NCBI RefSeq assembly: GCF_000225525.1
Contig: NZ_AGBF01000043.1
Location: 1-43,872, forward strand
DNA from: Streptomyces zinciresistens K42
GTDB lineage: Bacteria; Actinomycetota; Actinomycetes; Streptomycetales; Streptomycetaceae
Direction: 5' to 3'
Length of the DNA: 43,872 nt
The stretch's first letter is position 1. Each line of letters opens with the position of its first letter. The position numbers and the translations under genes are program-made. The notes beneath the pieces are model-generated. The model did not search any database, was not told the origin of the DNA, and saw only the letters and a program-made list of their open reading frames with translations. Positions 43,158 through 43,872 of this stretch are shown piece after piece.

Positions 43158-43872
<715 letters not shown>

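Overview
The window is high-GC actinobacterial DNA, almost certainly Streptomyces. The evidence is very GC-rich third codon positions, GTG and TTG starts, ATGA/GTGA overlaps, GC-rich hairpin terminators, and the gene content: two tandem BldK-type oligopeptide importers, mycothiol synthesis, and an ECF sigma/anti-sigma/HtrA-like set. It looks like conserved chromosomal core. I see no prophage, insertion sequence, tRNA or rRNA, CRISPR array or antibiotic cluster.

Layout. (1) 1-5200, minus strand: a five-gene run of a coiled-coil protein, a five-helix membrane protein, a succinate dehydrogenase/fumarate reductase flavoprotein, its iron-sulfur subunit, and a truncated-looking relative of TPM-domain proteins that leaves the window. 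(2) 5611-9968, plus: an LpqW-like lipoprotein and the ribosome-associated GTPase TypA. (3) 10588-22519, plus: two paralogous five-gene peptide ABC importers in the same order (lipoprotein, two permeases, two ATPases) with identical 8-base gene overlaps. A DPP-IV-type peptidase converges on the second. (4) 24979-28906, plus: a 64-residue membrane protein, MshB, a small membrane protein, and a large Pro/Gly-rich one-pass membrane protein. (5) 29102-32724: a SirB1-like protein and a GNAT protein on minus, divergent from a 7Fe ferredoxin and DapC on plus. (6) 32871-38834: two exported proteins on minus, DapE, a LOG-family protein, a FolP2-type pterin-binding protein on minus, a DivIVA-like protein, and the DNA glycosylase Tag. 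(7) 38859-43872: a crotonase, a 55-residue DUF3117 protein, an O-methyltransferase with no ordinary start codon, an ECF sigma factor, its zinc-binding anti-sigma factor, and the N-terminus of an HtrA-like protease.

How it fits together. Much of the gene order matches Mycobacterium tuberculosis Rv1165-Rv1223 (typA, lpqW, mshB, fdxC, dapC, dapE, LOG, folP2, Rv1209, tagA, Rv1211, Rv1220c, sigE, rseA, htrA), which strongly supports the calls. The main Streptomyces-specific addition is the double peptide importer. DapC and DapE serve the lysine/diaminopimelate pathway. MshB serves mycothiol. SigE/anti-sigma/HtrA form an envelope-stress unit.

The most notable observations are the O-methyltransferase start (probably AUU), the domain-less TPM-tail protein, the charged insert in the LpqW-like lipoprotein, the different lipoprotein-permease junctions of the two importers, a palindromic repeat that appears to have become the N-terminal extension of MshB, and several unexplained inverted or tandem repeats in intergenic DNA. 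Nothing here is clearly a wholly new system.
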